Positions 37,257 to 46,028 are shown, numbered from the stretch's first letter. The stretch is 63,922 bases of DNA from JBBCJM01 sp037190175 (GCA_037190175.1 JBBCJM010000165.1:1-63922); one strand, 5' to 3'. A program made the numbers and translations. Notes: generated by a model from the sequence alone, not told the origin.

Positions 37257-38122
37257 GTTTCCCCGACCGGCTGGCGCAGGTGCAGGCCGCGGTGCAGGCG
37301 CGGCTGGACGCGGCCCTGGCGGGCCGGGCCGAGGTGCCGGCCACCCATGCCATGCGCTATGCCCTGCAGGGCGGCAAGCGCATCCGCGCCTTTCTGGTGC
37401 TGGAGGGCGCCCGGGTGCTGGGGGTGGCCGAGGACCGGGCGATCCACGCCGCCGCCGCCATCGAGGCGATGCACGCCTATAGCCTGATCCACGACGACCT
37501 GCCCTGCATGGACGACGACGACCTGCGCCGCGGCCAGCCCACCGTCCACGTGAAATGGGACGAGGCCACCGCGGTGCTGGCGGGCGACGCGCTGCAATCG
37601 CTGGCCTTCGGGGTGCTTTGCGATGCCCGCATCGGCCCGGCCGAGGTGCGGCTGCGGCTGGTGGAGGATCTGGCGCAGGCGGCGGGGATCGACGGCATGG
37701 TGCTGGGGCAGGCGCTGGACATGGCGGCCGGAACCGCGGCCGAACCGCTGGCCCTGCCCGAGATCGTCGATCTGCAGATGAAGAAGACCGGCGCGCTGAT
37801 CGTCTGGTCGGCGCAGGCCGGGGCGGTGCTGGCGGGGGCGGACCGCCGGCCGCTGGAACTCTACGCCGCGCAGCTGGGCATGGCCTTCCAGATCGCCGAC
37901 GATATCCTCGACGCCGCGGGCGACGAGGCCGCGGCGGGCAAGCGGGTGGGCAAGGACGCAGGCGCGGGCAAGGCCACCTTCGTGGCGCTGCTGGGCCTCG
38001 ACACGGCAAGGGCCCATGCCCGGCACGCGGTGGACGAGGCCATCGCCGCGCTGGAACCCTTTGGGCCCGCGGCGGATACCCTGCGCGACTGCGCGCGCTA
38101 TGTGATCGCACGGGACAGGTGA
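37253..38122 (+). CDS. ispA: Farnesyl diphosphate synthase (geranyltranstransferase)
   Basis: A 289-residue trans-prenyltransferase making farnesyl diphosphate from IPP and DMAPP/GPP. The first Asp-rich motif is HDDLPCMDDDDLRRG near residue 82 and the second is FQIADDILDAAGD near residue 213; GGKRIRAFLVLEG is the IPP site. The start is GTG overlapping the xseB stop, with AGGAGGGG not far upstream. dxs follows after 1 nt, so early and later isoprenoid steps are co-expressed. Confidence 0.95.
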   Translation: MSFPDRLAQVQAAVQARLDAALAGRAEVPATHAMRYALQGGKRIRAFLVLEGARVLGVAEDRAIHAAAAIEAMHAYSLIHDDLPCMDDDDLRRGQPTVHVKWDEATAVLAGDALQSLAFGVLCDARIGPAEVRLRLVEDLAQAAGIDGMVLGQALDMAAGTAAEPLALPEIVDLQMKKTGALIVWSAQAGAVLAGADRRPLELYAAQLGMAFQIADDILDAAGDEAAAGKRVGKDAGAGKATFVALLGLDTARAHARHAVDEAIAALEPFGPAADTLRDCARYVIARDR

Positions 38123-38123
38123 G

Positions 38124-40037
38124 ATGACCGACCGACCCCTCACACCGCTTCTGGACCGGGTGCGTTTCCCGGCCGACCTCAAGGGGCTTTCCGACCGCGA
38201 ACTGCGGCAGCTGGCCGACGAGCTCAGGGCCGAGACGATTTCCGCCGTCTCGGTGACGGGGGGCCATCTGGGCGCGGGGCTGGGCGTGGTGGAGCTGACG
38301 GTGGCGATCCATGCCGTGTTCGACACCCCGCGCGACAAGCTGGTCTGGGACGTGGGCCACCAGTGCTATCCGCACAAGATCCTGACCGGCCGGCGCGACC
38401 GCATCCGCACCCTGCGCACCGAGGGCGGGCTCAGCGGCTTCACCAAGCGGTCGGAAAGCCCCTACGACCCCTTCGGGGCGGCGCATTCTTCCACCTCGAT
38501 CAGCGCCGCGCTGGGGTTCAAGGCGGCGGCGGATCTGGGCGGCGACCCGGGCGACGCCATCGCGGTGATCGGCGACGGGGCGATGTCGGCCGGCATGGCC
38601 TTCGAGGCGATGAACAACGCGGGCCATCTGGGCAAGCGGCTGTTCGTGATCCTGAACGACAACGAGATGTCGATCGCCCCGCCGGTGGGGGCGCTGGCCA
38701 GCCACCTGACCCGGCTTTACGCCGAGGGGCCCTTCGACGCGCTGAAGGCGGCGGCGGTGGGCGCGGCCAGCCTCTTGCCCCCGCCGCTGCGGCAGGGCGC
38801 CAGGCGGGCCAAGGAGATGCTGAAGGGCATGGCCACCGGCGGGACCCTGTTCGAGGCGCTGGGGTTTTCCTACATCGGGCCGGTGGACGGGCATGACCTC
38901 GACCAGCTGCTGCCCGTGCTGCGGGCGGCGCGGGCGCGGGCGCAGGGGCCGGTGCTGATCCATGTGCTGACGCGGAAGGGCAAGGGCTATGGCCCGGCCG
39001 AGACGGCGGCTGACAAGGGCCACGCCACGGGCAGGTTCGACGTGCTGACCGGGGTGCAGGTCAAGGCCGCCTCGAACGCGCCCAGCTATACCAAGGTCTT
39101 CGCGCAGAGCCTGATCGCCGAGGCGGAAACCGACCCGAAGATCGTGGCGGTGACCGCGGCGATGCCGGACGGGACGGGGCTGAACCTCTTTGCCGAGCGT
39201 TTCCCGCGCCGCTGCTTCGACGTGGGGATCGCCGAGCAGCACGCGGTGACCTTCTCGGCCGGGCTGGCGGCGGGGGGGATGAAACCGTTTTGCACGATAT
39301 ACTCGACCTTCCTTCAGCGCGGATACGATCAGGTCGTGCACGATGTGGCGATCCAGCGGCTGCCGGTGCGCTTCGCCATCGACCGGGCGGGGTTGGTGGG
39401 GGCGGACGGCGCCACCCATGCCGGGGCCTTCGACGTGGCTTACCTGGCCAACCTGCCGGGCTTCACCGTGATGGCGGCGGCGGACGAGGCGGAGCTGGTG
39501 CATATGGTCGCCACCGCCGCGGCGCATGACGCCGGCCCCATCGCCTTCCGCTATCCCCGCGGCGAGGGGGTGGGGGTGGAGATGCCCGCGCGCGGGGTGC
39601 CGCTGGAGATCGGCCGCGGCCGGGTGGTGAAGGAAGGCAGCCGGGTGGCGATCCTCTCCTTCGGCACCCGGCTGGCCGAGAGCCTGAAGGCCGCCGAGGC
39701 GCTGGCCGCCCGCGGCCTGCCCGCCACCGTGGCCGACGCCCGCTTCGCCAAGCCGCTGGACCGCGACCTGATCCTGAACCTCGCCCGCCACCACGAGGCG
39801 CTGCTGACGGTGGAGGAGGGCGCGCTGGGCGGCTTCGGCAGCCATGTGGCGCAGCTGCTGGCCGAGGCGGGGGTGTTCGACCGCGGCTTCCGCTTCCGCG
39901 CCATGGTGCTGCCCGACGCCTTCATCGACCAGGCCAGCCCCGAGGCGATGTACCGCCTGGCCGGCCTCGACGCCGCCCGAATCGAGGCGCGGGCGCTGGA
40001 GGCGCTGGGGGTCGGCGTGATGGAGCGGCGGGCGTAA
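38124..40037 (+). CDS. dxs: 1-deoxy-D-xylulose-5-phosphate synthase
   Basis: A 637-residue thiamine-diphosphate enzyme, first step of the MEP isoprenoid pathway. It has the DXS His motif VWDVGHQCYPHKILTGRR near residue 75, the ThDP-binding GDGAMSAGMAFEAMNNAG near residue 150, the pyrimidine-domain DVGIAEQHAVTFSAGLA near residue 370 and the C-terminal transketolase domain. The last codons (GVGVMERRA) lie in a 24-bp sequence repeated 737 bp downstream (40747-40770), where the frame again closes with ERRA and a stop. Confidence 0.96.
   Translation: MTDRPLTPLLDRVRFPADLKGLSDRELRQLADELRAETISAVSVTGGHLGAGLGVVELTVAIHAVFDTPRDKLVWDVGHQCYPHKILTGRRDRIRTLRTEGGLSGFTKRSESPYDPFGAAHSSTSISAALGFKAAADLGGDPGDAIAVIGDGAMSAGMAFEAMNNAGHLGKRLFVILNDNEMSIAPPVGALASHLTRLYAEGPFDALKAAAVGAASLLPPPLRQGARRAKEMLKGMATGGTLFEALGFSYIGPVDGHDLDQLLPVLRAARARAQGPVLIHVLTRKGKGYGPAETAADKGHATGRFDVLTGVQVKAASNAPSYTKVFAQSLIAEAETDPKIVAVTAAMPDGTGLNLFAERFPRRCFDVGIAEQHAVTFSAGLAAGGMKPFCTIYSTFLQRGYDQVVHDVAIQRLPVRFAIDRAGLVGADGATHAGAFDVAYLANLPGFTVMAAADEAELVHMVATAAAHDAGPIAFRYPRGEGVGVEMPARGVPLEIGRGRVVKEGSRVAILSFGTRLAESLKAAEALAARGLPATVADARFAKPLDRDLILNLARHHEALLTVEEGALGGFGSHVAQLLAEAGVFDRGFRFRAMVLPDAFIDQASPEAMYRLAGLDAARIEARALEALGVGVMERRA
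40010..40033 (+). repeat. 24-bp direct repeat, left copy (dxs 3' end)
   Basis: The 24 bases 40010-40033, which encode the C-terminus of Dxs, recur without mismatch at 40747-40770. Together they bracket a 737-bp unit (40010 to 40746) that contains a lower-GC stretch and the broken DUF2335 gene. The pattern is that of a target duplication or att-like repeat. Confidence 0.85.
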
Positions 40038-40094
40038 CGGATTGTTCAAGCTTTGGCCTATACAAACCCGCCGAACAGTGCATAGCTGAAGGCC

Positions 40095-40349
40095 ATGAAG
40101 GATGGGATGCGCGCCATGCACCGCAATTTCGTGATGAAGCTGCGCCTGTCTGGCTTCCGGGCGGGCCTTTCTGACGGGCTGGCCTCGTCGGTCCATGCCT
40201 TCGATGCACCCTCTGTCGGCAGGCCATCGACGGATCCCCTCGCCGGCCTGAAACTCGATGTAGAGGCGATGCGCAACGATGTCATCCGGGCCAGACGGCG
40301 GATCTTCGGAACATCAACCCGTCATGAGACCCAGGCCGGATCAGGCTGA
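40095..40349 (+). CDS. Hypothetical protein in the segment flanked by the dxs repeat
   Basis: An 84-residue open frame (MKDGMRAMHRNFVMKLRLSGFRAG... LDVEAMRNDVIRARRRI) with mixed basic and polar composition and no motif; an internal ATG at 40116 is an alternative start. Its stop overlaps the DUF2335 start region, compatible with coupling. The base composition is lower in GC than the flanks. It could be spurious. Confidence 0.35.
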   Translation: MKDGMRAMHRNFVMKLRLSGFRAGLSDGLASSVHAFDAPSVGRPSTDPLAGLKLDVEAMRNDVIRARRRIFGTSTRHETQAGSG

Positions 40350-40743
40350 GCGCGACGCCACGCGCGCCGAGATCGTTCATCCCGACGGACGGCGCGAGAC
40401 GCTCGAACTGCACTCCGAACGGTTCTGGTCCGGCGTGCTGCCCCGGCCCGAGGATTTCGCCAAGTTCGGCGAGATCGTCCCGGACGCACCCGAGCGCATA
40501 TTATGGATGGCGGAGGCCGAGCAGGCCCACCGGATCGCGGTCGAAACGAAGATCGTGGACGGAAACCTGCGTTCCGCAACGCGCGGACAGCATCTGGGCG
40601 CGTTCATATCGCTGGCGGCGCTGGGGCTCGCGGCGCTCTCGGCCTGACTTGGCGCACATCCTGCGGTCTCCATCGCCCTGGTCGGTGTTCCGGTTCTCAG
40701 CGTGGCCCGGTCGCTGGTGGCGGCATGGCGGCGGGATGACTAG
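40324..40743 (+). pseudogene. DUF2335 membrane protein interrupted by an in-frame TGA
   Basis: Reading from the ATG at 40324 gives a DUF2335-like protein: SERFWSGVLPRPEDFAKFGEIVPDAPERILWMAEAEQAHRI (region, residues about 24-64), then GQHLGAFISLAALGLAALSA. A TGA at 40645-40647 stops it in the first hydrophobic helix. The same frame continues LGAHPAVSIALVGVPVLSVARSLVAAW to TAG at 40743, which supplies the second helix expected for the family. A TGG to TGA change would explain it. It lies in the segment bracketed by the dxs repeat. Pseudogene, read-through and base-call error are all possible. Confidence 0.82.
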
Positions 40744-40746
40744 GGT

Positions 40747-40770
40747 GGTCGGCGTGATGGAGCGGCGGGC
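40747..40770 (+). repeat. 24-bp direct repeat, right copy
   Basis: A perfect copy of 40010-40033. In the dxs reading it would also end in ...GVMERRA followed by a stop (TGA at 40772-40774), so this is a displaced dxs 3' end. It lies 4 nt beyond the DUF2335 stop and just before the convergent glycosyltransferase stop at 40779. Confidence 0.85.
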
Positions 40771-40778
40771 CTGACCGT

Positions 40779-41840
40779 TCAGGCGCGCAGGGTCTCGGCC
40801 AGCCGGCCGGCGGCGGCGTCCCAGTTCCAGTTCTCGACCGTGGCGCGCGCGGCGCGGCGCATGGCGGCCTTTTCGGCCGCAGGCAGCGCCATGTGCCGGG
40901 CCACCGCCGCCGCGAAGTCGCCGGCCGTGGGTTCCGTCAGCCAACCGTTGCGCCCGGTCTGCACCAGCTGCGGCGCCGCGCCGGCATGGCCCGAGACGAC
41001 CGGCGTTCCGCAGGCCATGGCCTCCAGCAGCGGCAGGCCGAACCCCTCCTCCAGCGAGGGGAACAGCCACAGGTCGCAGCTCTGGTAAAGGCCGGGGATC
41101 GTCGACTGGTCGGGCCGGTGGTGAAAGACGGTATCGGGTCGCCCCGCCAGTTCCGCCGGCATCGGGTCGCTGCCCAGCGAGACCAGCCGCACCGGGCTGC
41201 CCTGCGCCGCCAGCCGGTCGGCCAGCGCGAAGGCCAGCGCGGAATTCTTGAACGGCGGCTGCGAATAGACGAAGCCCAGCACCGGCTGCGGCCCGGCGGG
41301 CCCGGCGGCGAAGGCGAAGCGCGCGGTGTCGACGGCGTTGTGGATGACGGCCGCGGAGGCCCTGCCGTGGTGCTTCAGGACCTGGTCCGCCACCCAGTCC
41401 GAGACGGCGATCTTGACGGTCTCGGCTTCGTAGGTACGCGCCACGCGGTCGGGCGGCTGGCCCGGCAGCATCTCGTAGCCCTGCATCAGATGCGCCAGCC
41501 TGCCCTTGGCGGCGGGCATGGTCAGCGCCCATTCCACCGTCTCCCACCAGGTGCAGATCAGGAAATCGGCGTCGGGCAGGTCTTCCGGCCGCAGCGCCCG
41601 GCCTGCGGGGAAGAAGCGCAGCCGATCCTCCAGCCCGCCGAAGAAGTCGGACGGATCCTCGCGGCGGGGGAAGAGGGGGGCGCGGCCGCGCAGGATGTCG
41701 CGCAGCCGCGCCCGCGCGGGCCGGCGGGCGACCACGGCAACCTCGTGCCCCTGCCGCAGCAGCGCGCGCCCGTATTCGCCCACGACCCGGATGCCTCCGT
41801 TGAGCGAGAGCGGGGGCAGGAGGAAGGTGATGCGCGCCAT
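40779..41840 (-). CDS. Glycosyltransferase family 4-like protein
   Basis: A 353-residue GT-B glycosyltransferase. The N-terminal domain starts ITFLLPPLSLNGGIRVVGEYGRALLRQGHEV with the glycine-rich acceptor loop. The C-terminal domain has VIHNAVDTARF, then PGLYQSCDLWLFPSLEEGFGLPLLEAMACGTPVV (in parts), the nucleotide-sugar EX7E motif. The start is the ATG before ARITFLL; longer in-frame sequence overlaps uvrC. Likely role: cell-surface polysaccharide or glycolipid assembly; the sugar is unknown. Confidence 0.92.
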   Translation of the reverse strand: MARITFLLPPLSLNGGIRVVGEYGRALLRQGHEVAVVARRPARARLRDILRGRAPLFPRREDPSDFFGGLEDRLRFFPAGRALRPEDLPDADFLICTWWETVEWALTMPAAKGRLAHLMQGYEMLPGQPPDRVARTYEAETVKIAVSDWVADQVLKHHGRASAAVIHNAVDTARFAFAAGPAGPQPVLGFVYSQPPFKNSALAFALADRLAAQGSPVRLVSLGSDPMPAELAGRPDTVFHHRPDQSTIPGLYQSCDLWLFPSLEEGFGLPLLEAMACGTPVVSGHAGAAPQLVQTGRNGWLTEPTAGDFAAAVARHMALPAAEKAAMRRAARATVENWNWDAAAGRLAETLRA

Positions 41841-41904
41841 GGAAACCGGACTGCTGGGCCGGGGCAGACTGGCATATCCGCCCCGCCGGGGCAATCGCAG
41901 GGCC

Positions 41905-43803
41905 TCAGCCGCGTTCGTGGAAGAAGTTGTGGATGGTCTCGGCAAGCCCGGCGCTGATCCCCTCCACCGCCATCAGGTCGTCCACCCCCGCGCGCGCCAC
42001 CGCCTTGGCGCTGCCGAAATGCGCCAGCAGCGCCCGCTTGCGGGTGGCGCCGACGCCGGGGATGTCGTCCAGCGGCGTGGCGCTGACCGCCTTGGCCCGT
42101 TTTGCCCGGTGCGCGCCGATGGCCCAGCGGTGCGCCTCGTCGCGCAGGCGCTGCACGAAGTAGAGCACGGGCGAGTTGTGCGGCAGGGCGAAGGGCGGCT
42201 CGCCGGGGCGGTGGAACTCCTCCTTGCCGGCATCGCGGTCGATGCCCTTGGCCACCCCCACCACCGGCACCTCCTCCACCCCCAGTTCCGCCAGGATCCC
42301 GGCCACCGCCGAGAGCTGCCCCGCGCCGCCGTCGATCAGCAGCAGGTCCGGCCAGGCGTCGGACTGCCGCCCCGGGTCTTCCTTCAGCAGGCGCTCGAAG
42401 CGGCGGGTCAGCACCTCCTTCATCATCCCGAAGTCGTCGCCCTGGCTGCCGGCCGCCCCGCGGATGTTGAACTTGCGGTACTGCGACTTCACGAAGCCCT
42501 CCGGCCCGGCCACGATCATCCCGCCCACAGCGTTGGTGCCCTGGATATGCGAGTTGTCGTAGACCTCGATCCGCCGCGGGGGCGCGTCCAACTCGAACGC
42601 CTCCGCCAGCCCCTCCAGCAGCCGGACCTGCGTCGCGCTTTCCGACATCCGGCGGGCCAGGCTCTCGCGGGCGTTCCTCGCCGCGTTCTCCACCAGCTCC
42701 GCCTTCTCGCCCCGCTGCGGCACCGCCAGTTCCACCCGGCGCCCGGCGCGGTCGGTCAGGATCTCGGTCATCAGGTCGGGGTCCTCGACCCCGTGCGACA
42801 GCAGGATCAGCCGCGGCGGGTCCTTGTCGTCGTAGAACTGGGCCAGGAAGGCCTGCAGGATCTCCGGCGCCTCGGCCCCGGCCCCGGTGCGGGGGTAGAA
42901 GTCGCGGTTGCCCCAGCTCTGGTTGGCGCGGATGAAGAAGACCTGCACGCAGGCCTGCCCGCCCTCCTGGTGCAGCGCCACCACATCGGCCTCGGCTACG
43001 CCCCGCGGGTTGATGCCCTGCGTGGACTGCACCGCGGTCAGCGCCCGGATCCGGTCGCGCAACGCCGCGGCGCGCTCGAACTCCATCGCCTCGGCCGCCT
43101 CGGCCATGGCGCGGGCGAGGTCGGCCTGCACCGCGGTGGTGCGGCCCTCCAGGAAGGCCCGCGCCTCCTGCACCAGCGCGCCGTAGTCCTGTTCGGAAAT
43201 CTTCCCCACGCAGGGCGCGCTGCACCGCCGGATCTGGTGCAAGAGGCAGGGCCGCGTGCGGCTGGCGAACATCGCGTCCGAGCAGTTGCGCAGCAGGAAC
43301 ACCTTCTGCAACTGGTTCAGCGTGCGGTTCACCGCCCCGGCGCTGGCGAAGGGGCCGTAGTAGTGGCCCTTCTCGGCCTTCCTGCCCCGGTGCTTCTTGA
43401 TCTGCGGGAAGGGCGTCTCGGTCGAGATCAGGATGTTCGGGAACGACTTGTCGTCGCGCAGCAGCACGTTGTAGCGCGGCTTGAGCTGCTTGATCAGGTT
43501 CTGTTCCAGCAGCAGCGCCTCGGTCTCGGTGCGCGTGGTCAGGAACATCATGCTGGCGGTTTCGCGGATCATCCGCGCGATGCGCGCCGAATGGCCCGAG
43601 GGGCGGGCATAGCTGGTCACCCGCGCCTTCAGGCTGCGCGCCTTGCCCACGTAGAGCACCTCGGAGGCCGCGTTGAGCATCCGGTAGACCCCGGGCGAAC
43701 CGCCCAGCGCCCTCAGGTAGGACTGTATCACCGCGTGCCCGGTCGCCGGCGCGGGGACGCCGGGCGGGGCTTCGGGTGCGGGGTCTTCATCCATGGCGCT
43801 CAC
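41905..43803 (-). CDS. uvrC: Excinuclease ABC subunit C
   Basis: A 632-residue UvrC that makes both incisions in nucleotide excision repair. It has the GIY-YIG domain (GSPGVYRMLNAASEVLYVGKA), a Cys-rich patch (CSDAMFASRTRPCLLHQIRRCSAPCVG, in parts), the UVR motif with ALRDRIRAL, the RNase H-like domain (EVYDNSHIQGTNAVGGMIV) and a tandem HhH end (DDIPGVGATRKRALLAHFGS). The start is a GTG with AGGAG 6 nt upstream; an ATG three codons later is an alternative. Confidence 0.96.
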   Translation of the reverse strand: MSAMDEDPAPEAPPGVPAPATGHAVIQSYLRALGGSPGVYRMLNAASEVLYVGKARSLKARVTSYARPSGHSARIARMIRETASMMFLTTRTETEALLLEQNLIKQLKPRYNVLLRDDKSFPNILISTETPFPQIKKHRGRKAEKGHYYGPFASAGAVNRTLNQLQKVFLLRNCSDAMFASRTRPCLLHQIRRCSAPCVGKISEQDYGALVQEARAFLEGRTTAVQADLARAMAEAAEAMEFERAAALRDRIRALTAVQSTQGINPRGVAEADVVALHQEGGQACVQVFFIRANQSWGNRDFYPRTGAGAEAPEILQAFLAQFYDDKDPPRLILLSHGVEDPDLMTEILTDRAGRRVELAVPQRGEKAELVENAARNARESLARRMSESATQVRLLEGLAEAFELDAPPRRIEVYDNSHIQGTNAVGGMIVAGPEGFVKSQYRKFNIRGAAGSQGDDFGMMKEVLTRRFERLLKEDPGRQSDAWPDLLLIDGGAGQLSAVAGILAELGVEEVPVVGVAKGIDRDAGKEEFHRPGEPPFALPHNSPVLYFVQRLRDEAHRWAIGAHRAKRAKAVSATPLDDIPGVGATRKRALLAHFGSAKAVARAGVDDLMAVEGISAGLAETIHNFFHERG

Positions 43804-44113
43804 GCGGCGCTCCTGCGGGGCGGGGCATCGATTCCCCCCTCTGGCTGCAATGCCCGTCCGGCGGGGGCAAGAGGGAAGAGATCCCCGGTTTCTGTGGACA
43901 ACTCTGTTGGAAACATTTGGGCAGCGCCGGATTTCCCTTGTTTTCGGCCGGTTTCACTAAGCCGCCCAAAAATTAGGCAGATTTGCAACCTCTTGAAAAG
44001 GCGCGAAAGAATTTTGATCCACAGCGCAAATCCTTGAAATGTCAGGAATCCGTAACGCAGCTGTTACCGGATCGGCTGCGGTGGACAACTCGCGCAGGCA
44101 GGGCGGCGCCCGG
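43804..44113. other. 310-nt AT-richer intergenic region with DnaA-box-like sites
   Basis: Between the uvrC start and the convergently read end of the SDR gene no gene is seen. The stretch 43890-44090 is unusually AT-rich for this window (runs such as GAAAGAATTTTGATCC). It holds TGTGGACAA (43893-43901), TGATCCACA (44015-44023) and GGTGGACAA (44080-44088), one, one and two mismatches respectively from a DnaA box on either strand. It must at least contain the uvrC promoter. An origin role is only a possibility. Confidence 0.5.
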
Positions 44114-44884
44114 TCATTCCACCCCCTGCACATCCGCGGTCCGCCAGAACAGATGCTGGCCGCCGTCGACGCAGATCATCTGCCCGGTGACGGCGCGCGC
44201 GGTCAGCAGATAGGTCAATGCAGCGCGTATATCGGCCTCGTCGGCGCCGCGTTCAAGGATGGTGGCGGCGCGCTGGCGGGCGAAGTGTTCGGGGCTCTGC
44301 CGGGCCGCGCGCATGGTGGGGCCGGGGCCGATGGCGTTCACCCGGATCGCGGGGGCCAGCGCCTGCGCCGCGGTGCGGGTCAGGCTCCACAGCGCGGCCT
44401 TGGCCAGCGAATAGGTCATGAACTCGGGCGTGGGCTTCAGCACCCGCTGGTCGATCATGTTGACGATCAGGCCGGTGGCCAGCGGCTCGCCGTCGCTCGC
44501 CGCCGGCAGGGCCTGCGCGGCGAAGCCCTGCATCAGCAGGAAGGGCGCGCGCAGGTTCGAGCCGATGTGCCGGCTCCAGCTGTCCCGCGTCGCCGAGGCC
44601 AGCGTGTCGTGCTCGAAGATCGAGGCGTTGTTGACCAGTACGGTCAGCGGCCCGCCCAGGGCCTCGGCCGCCGCGGGCACCAGCGCGGCGGTGGCATCCT
44701 CGTCCAGCAGGTCGGCCTGCAGGGCCACCGCCTGCCGCCCCAGCGCCCGGATCTCGGCGCAGGTGGCCTCGGCCTCCTCGCGCGATCCCGCGTAGTGCAC
44801 CGCCACGTCATGGCCGCGGCTCGCCAGTTCCAGCGCCATGGCGCGCCCCAGCCGCCGCGCCGCCCCGGTGACCAGCGCCCGCAT
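44114..44884 (-). CDS. Pteridine-reductase-like SDR
   Basis: A 256-residue SDR. The N-terminal cofactor motif TGAARRLGRAMA with double Arg favours NADPH and is typical of pteridine reductases. The active site has Asp in MIDQR 13 residues before YSLAK, the Asp-Tyr-Lys arrangement of PTR1 and FolM rather than Ser-Tyr-Lys. NNASIFEHDTL is the NNAS loop. It probably reduces dihydrobiopterin or dihydrofolate-like substrates. It is the last gene of a unit with the zinc-ribbon protein and S49 peptidase. Confidence 0.88.
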   Translation of the reverse strand: MRALVTGAARRLGRAMALELASRGHDVAVHYAGSREEAEATCAEIRALGRQAVALQADLLDEDATAALVPAAAEALGGPLTVLVNNASIFEHDTLASATRDSWSRHIGSNLRAPFLLMQGFAAQALPAASDGEPLATGLIVNMIDQRVLKPTPEFMTYSLAKAALWSLTRTAAQALAPAIRVNAIGPGPTMRAARQSPEHFARQRAATILERGADEADIRAALTYLLTARAVTGQMICVDGGQHLFWRTADVQGVE

Positions 44885-45079
44885 CTAGCCCTTCTTCTCG
44901 CAGGGGCAGGTCTCGCCCGCCGAGACCATCCGCCCGCAGCGGCCGCAGAGCGAGGGGCCGCGCAGCCGCCACCGCTCCCACCAGCTCAGCTTCTTGCGCC
45001 GGCCCCCGGGCAACAGGCGCGAGACCATGGCCAGAAGCGCCATGGCCAGCAGGAAGAGGATGACGATCCGCACCAGCAT
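44885..45079 (-). CDS. Small membrane-anchored zinc-ribbon protein
   Basis: A 64-residue protein: one transmembrane helix at the N-terminus (IVILFLLAMALLAMVSRLL), a basic linker, then CGRCGRMVSAGETCPC, a four-Cys zinc-ribbon-like site. No enzyme function is apparent. Its genes abut the S49 peptidase (1 nt gap) and the pteridine-reductase-like SDR (no gap), so the three are probably co-transcribed. Confidence 0.82.
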   Translation of the reverse strand: MLVRIVILFLLAMALLAMVSRLLPGGRRKKLSWWERWRLRGPSLCGRCGRMVSAGETCPCEKKG

Positions 45080-45080
45080 G

Positions 45081-45905
45081 TCAGAGCCCGTATCGCGCCC
45101 AGAGCGCGCGGGTCTCGGCCGCCTCCGCCGCGCCCTCCACCGCCGCCGCGCCCATCGCCCCCGCGGAGCCGGAGAGGCGGCGGAACAGGCCCCGCCGCTG
45201 GCCCAGCGGCACCAGCCGCACCTTGGGCCCGTAAAGCTCCTTCAGCTTGGGCACCGCATGGGCGATCCCGTCGGCCAGCCCCAGCGCCACCGCCTGCCGC
45301 CCGGTCCAGACATCGGCGTTGAAAAGGTCGGCGCTCAGGTCCAGCCGGTCGCCGCGGCGCGCCTTCACATGGGCGATGAAGGCTTCGTGGATCGGCTCCT
45401 GCAAGGCGCGCAGGCGGGCCACGTCCTCGGGCTTTTCCGGCAGGAAGGGGTCGGCCAGCGACTTCGACCGGCCCGAGGTGATCACCCGCCGCTCGATCCC
45501 CTGCCGGGCCATCAGTTCGGGAAAGCCGAAGCTGGCGAAGATCACCCCGATGGAGCCGATGAGCGAACTTTCGTCGGCCCAGATGTCATCCGCCGCGCAG
45601 GCCAGCCAGTAGCCGCCCGAGGCCGCGGCATCCTCGACGAAGGCATGGACGGGGATTTTCTTCTCCTCGGCCAGCCGGCGGATGCGGGCGGCGATCAGGC
45701 TCGACTGCACCGCCGAGCCGCCGGGGGAATTGACCAGCAGCCCCACCGCGGCGGGCCTGGCGGCGAAGGCCCGCTCGATAAGCGGCGCGAGGCCGGCGTC
45801 GGACAGCCCGGCCCCGAAGGGCCCGCGCGCCATCCCGATCGCGCCCGTCAGACGCAGCAGGGGAACGACCGGCGGGCGGGAGATGAACGGCAGCTTCAGG
45901 CGCAT
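45081..45905 (-). CDS. S49-family signal-peptide peptidase / SohB-like serine protease
   Basis: A 274-residue protease of the ClpP-like crotonase fold. The oxyanion region is LLVNSPGGSAVQSSLIAARI, the nucleophile Ser is in DAAASGGYWLACAAD near residue 117 and the general-base Lys is in ITSGRSKSLADPF near residue 168. It lacks an obvious N-terminal helix, unlike SppA, so it may be peripheral or cytosolic. It probably digests cleaved signal peptides or misfolded membrane proteins. It is divergent from the LysR gene. Confidence 0.92.
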   Translation of the reverse strand: MRLKLPFISRPPVVPLLRLTGAIGMARGPFGAGLSDAGLAPLIERAFAARPAAVGLLVNSPGGSAVQSSLIAARIRRLAEEKKIPVHAFVEDAAASGGYWLACAADDIWADESSLIGSIGVIFASFGFPELMARQGIERRVITSGRSKSLADPFLPEKPEDVARLRALQEPIHEAFIAHVKARRGDRLDLSADLFNADVWTGRQAVALGLADGIAHAVPKLKELYGPKVRLVPLGQRRGLFRRLSGSAGAMGAAAVEGAAEAAETRALWARYGL

Positions 45906-45914
45906 CCCCCGGAT

Positions 45915-45974
45915 GTAGGCCGGCCGGCGGCCTACGGCAAGCGCGGAGGTGGGTGCGGCGGGGTGAACCCCGCC
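45915..45974. other. Two strong hairpins in the S49-LysR divergent region
   Basis: GTAGGCCG-GCCGG-CGGCCTAC (45915-45935) is a perfect 8-bp dyad. GGCGGGG-TGAA-CCCCGCC (45957-45963 with 45968-45974) is a perfect 7-bp stem with a tetraloop. Both lie in the 123-nt gap between divergent starts. They may be operators or leader structures; there is no T-run for a terminator. Confidence 0.5.
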
Positions 45975-46028
45975 ACACCCTTGCCCGCATCCCGCCCACC
46001 TGCCATGGCTGGGGGAAAGGAGGCCCCG

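Noticed and set aside
36951..40196. 1081-codon minus-strand open frame opposite xseB, ispA and dxs
   Set aside because: Same explanation: antisense of three certain genes with no recognisable protein.
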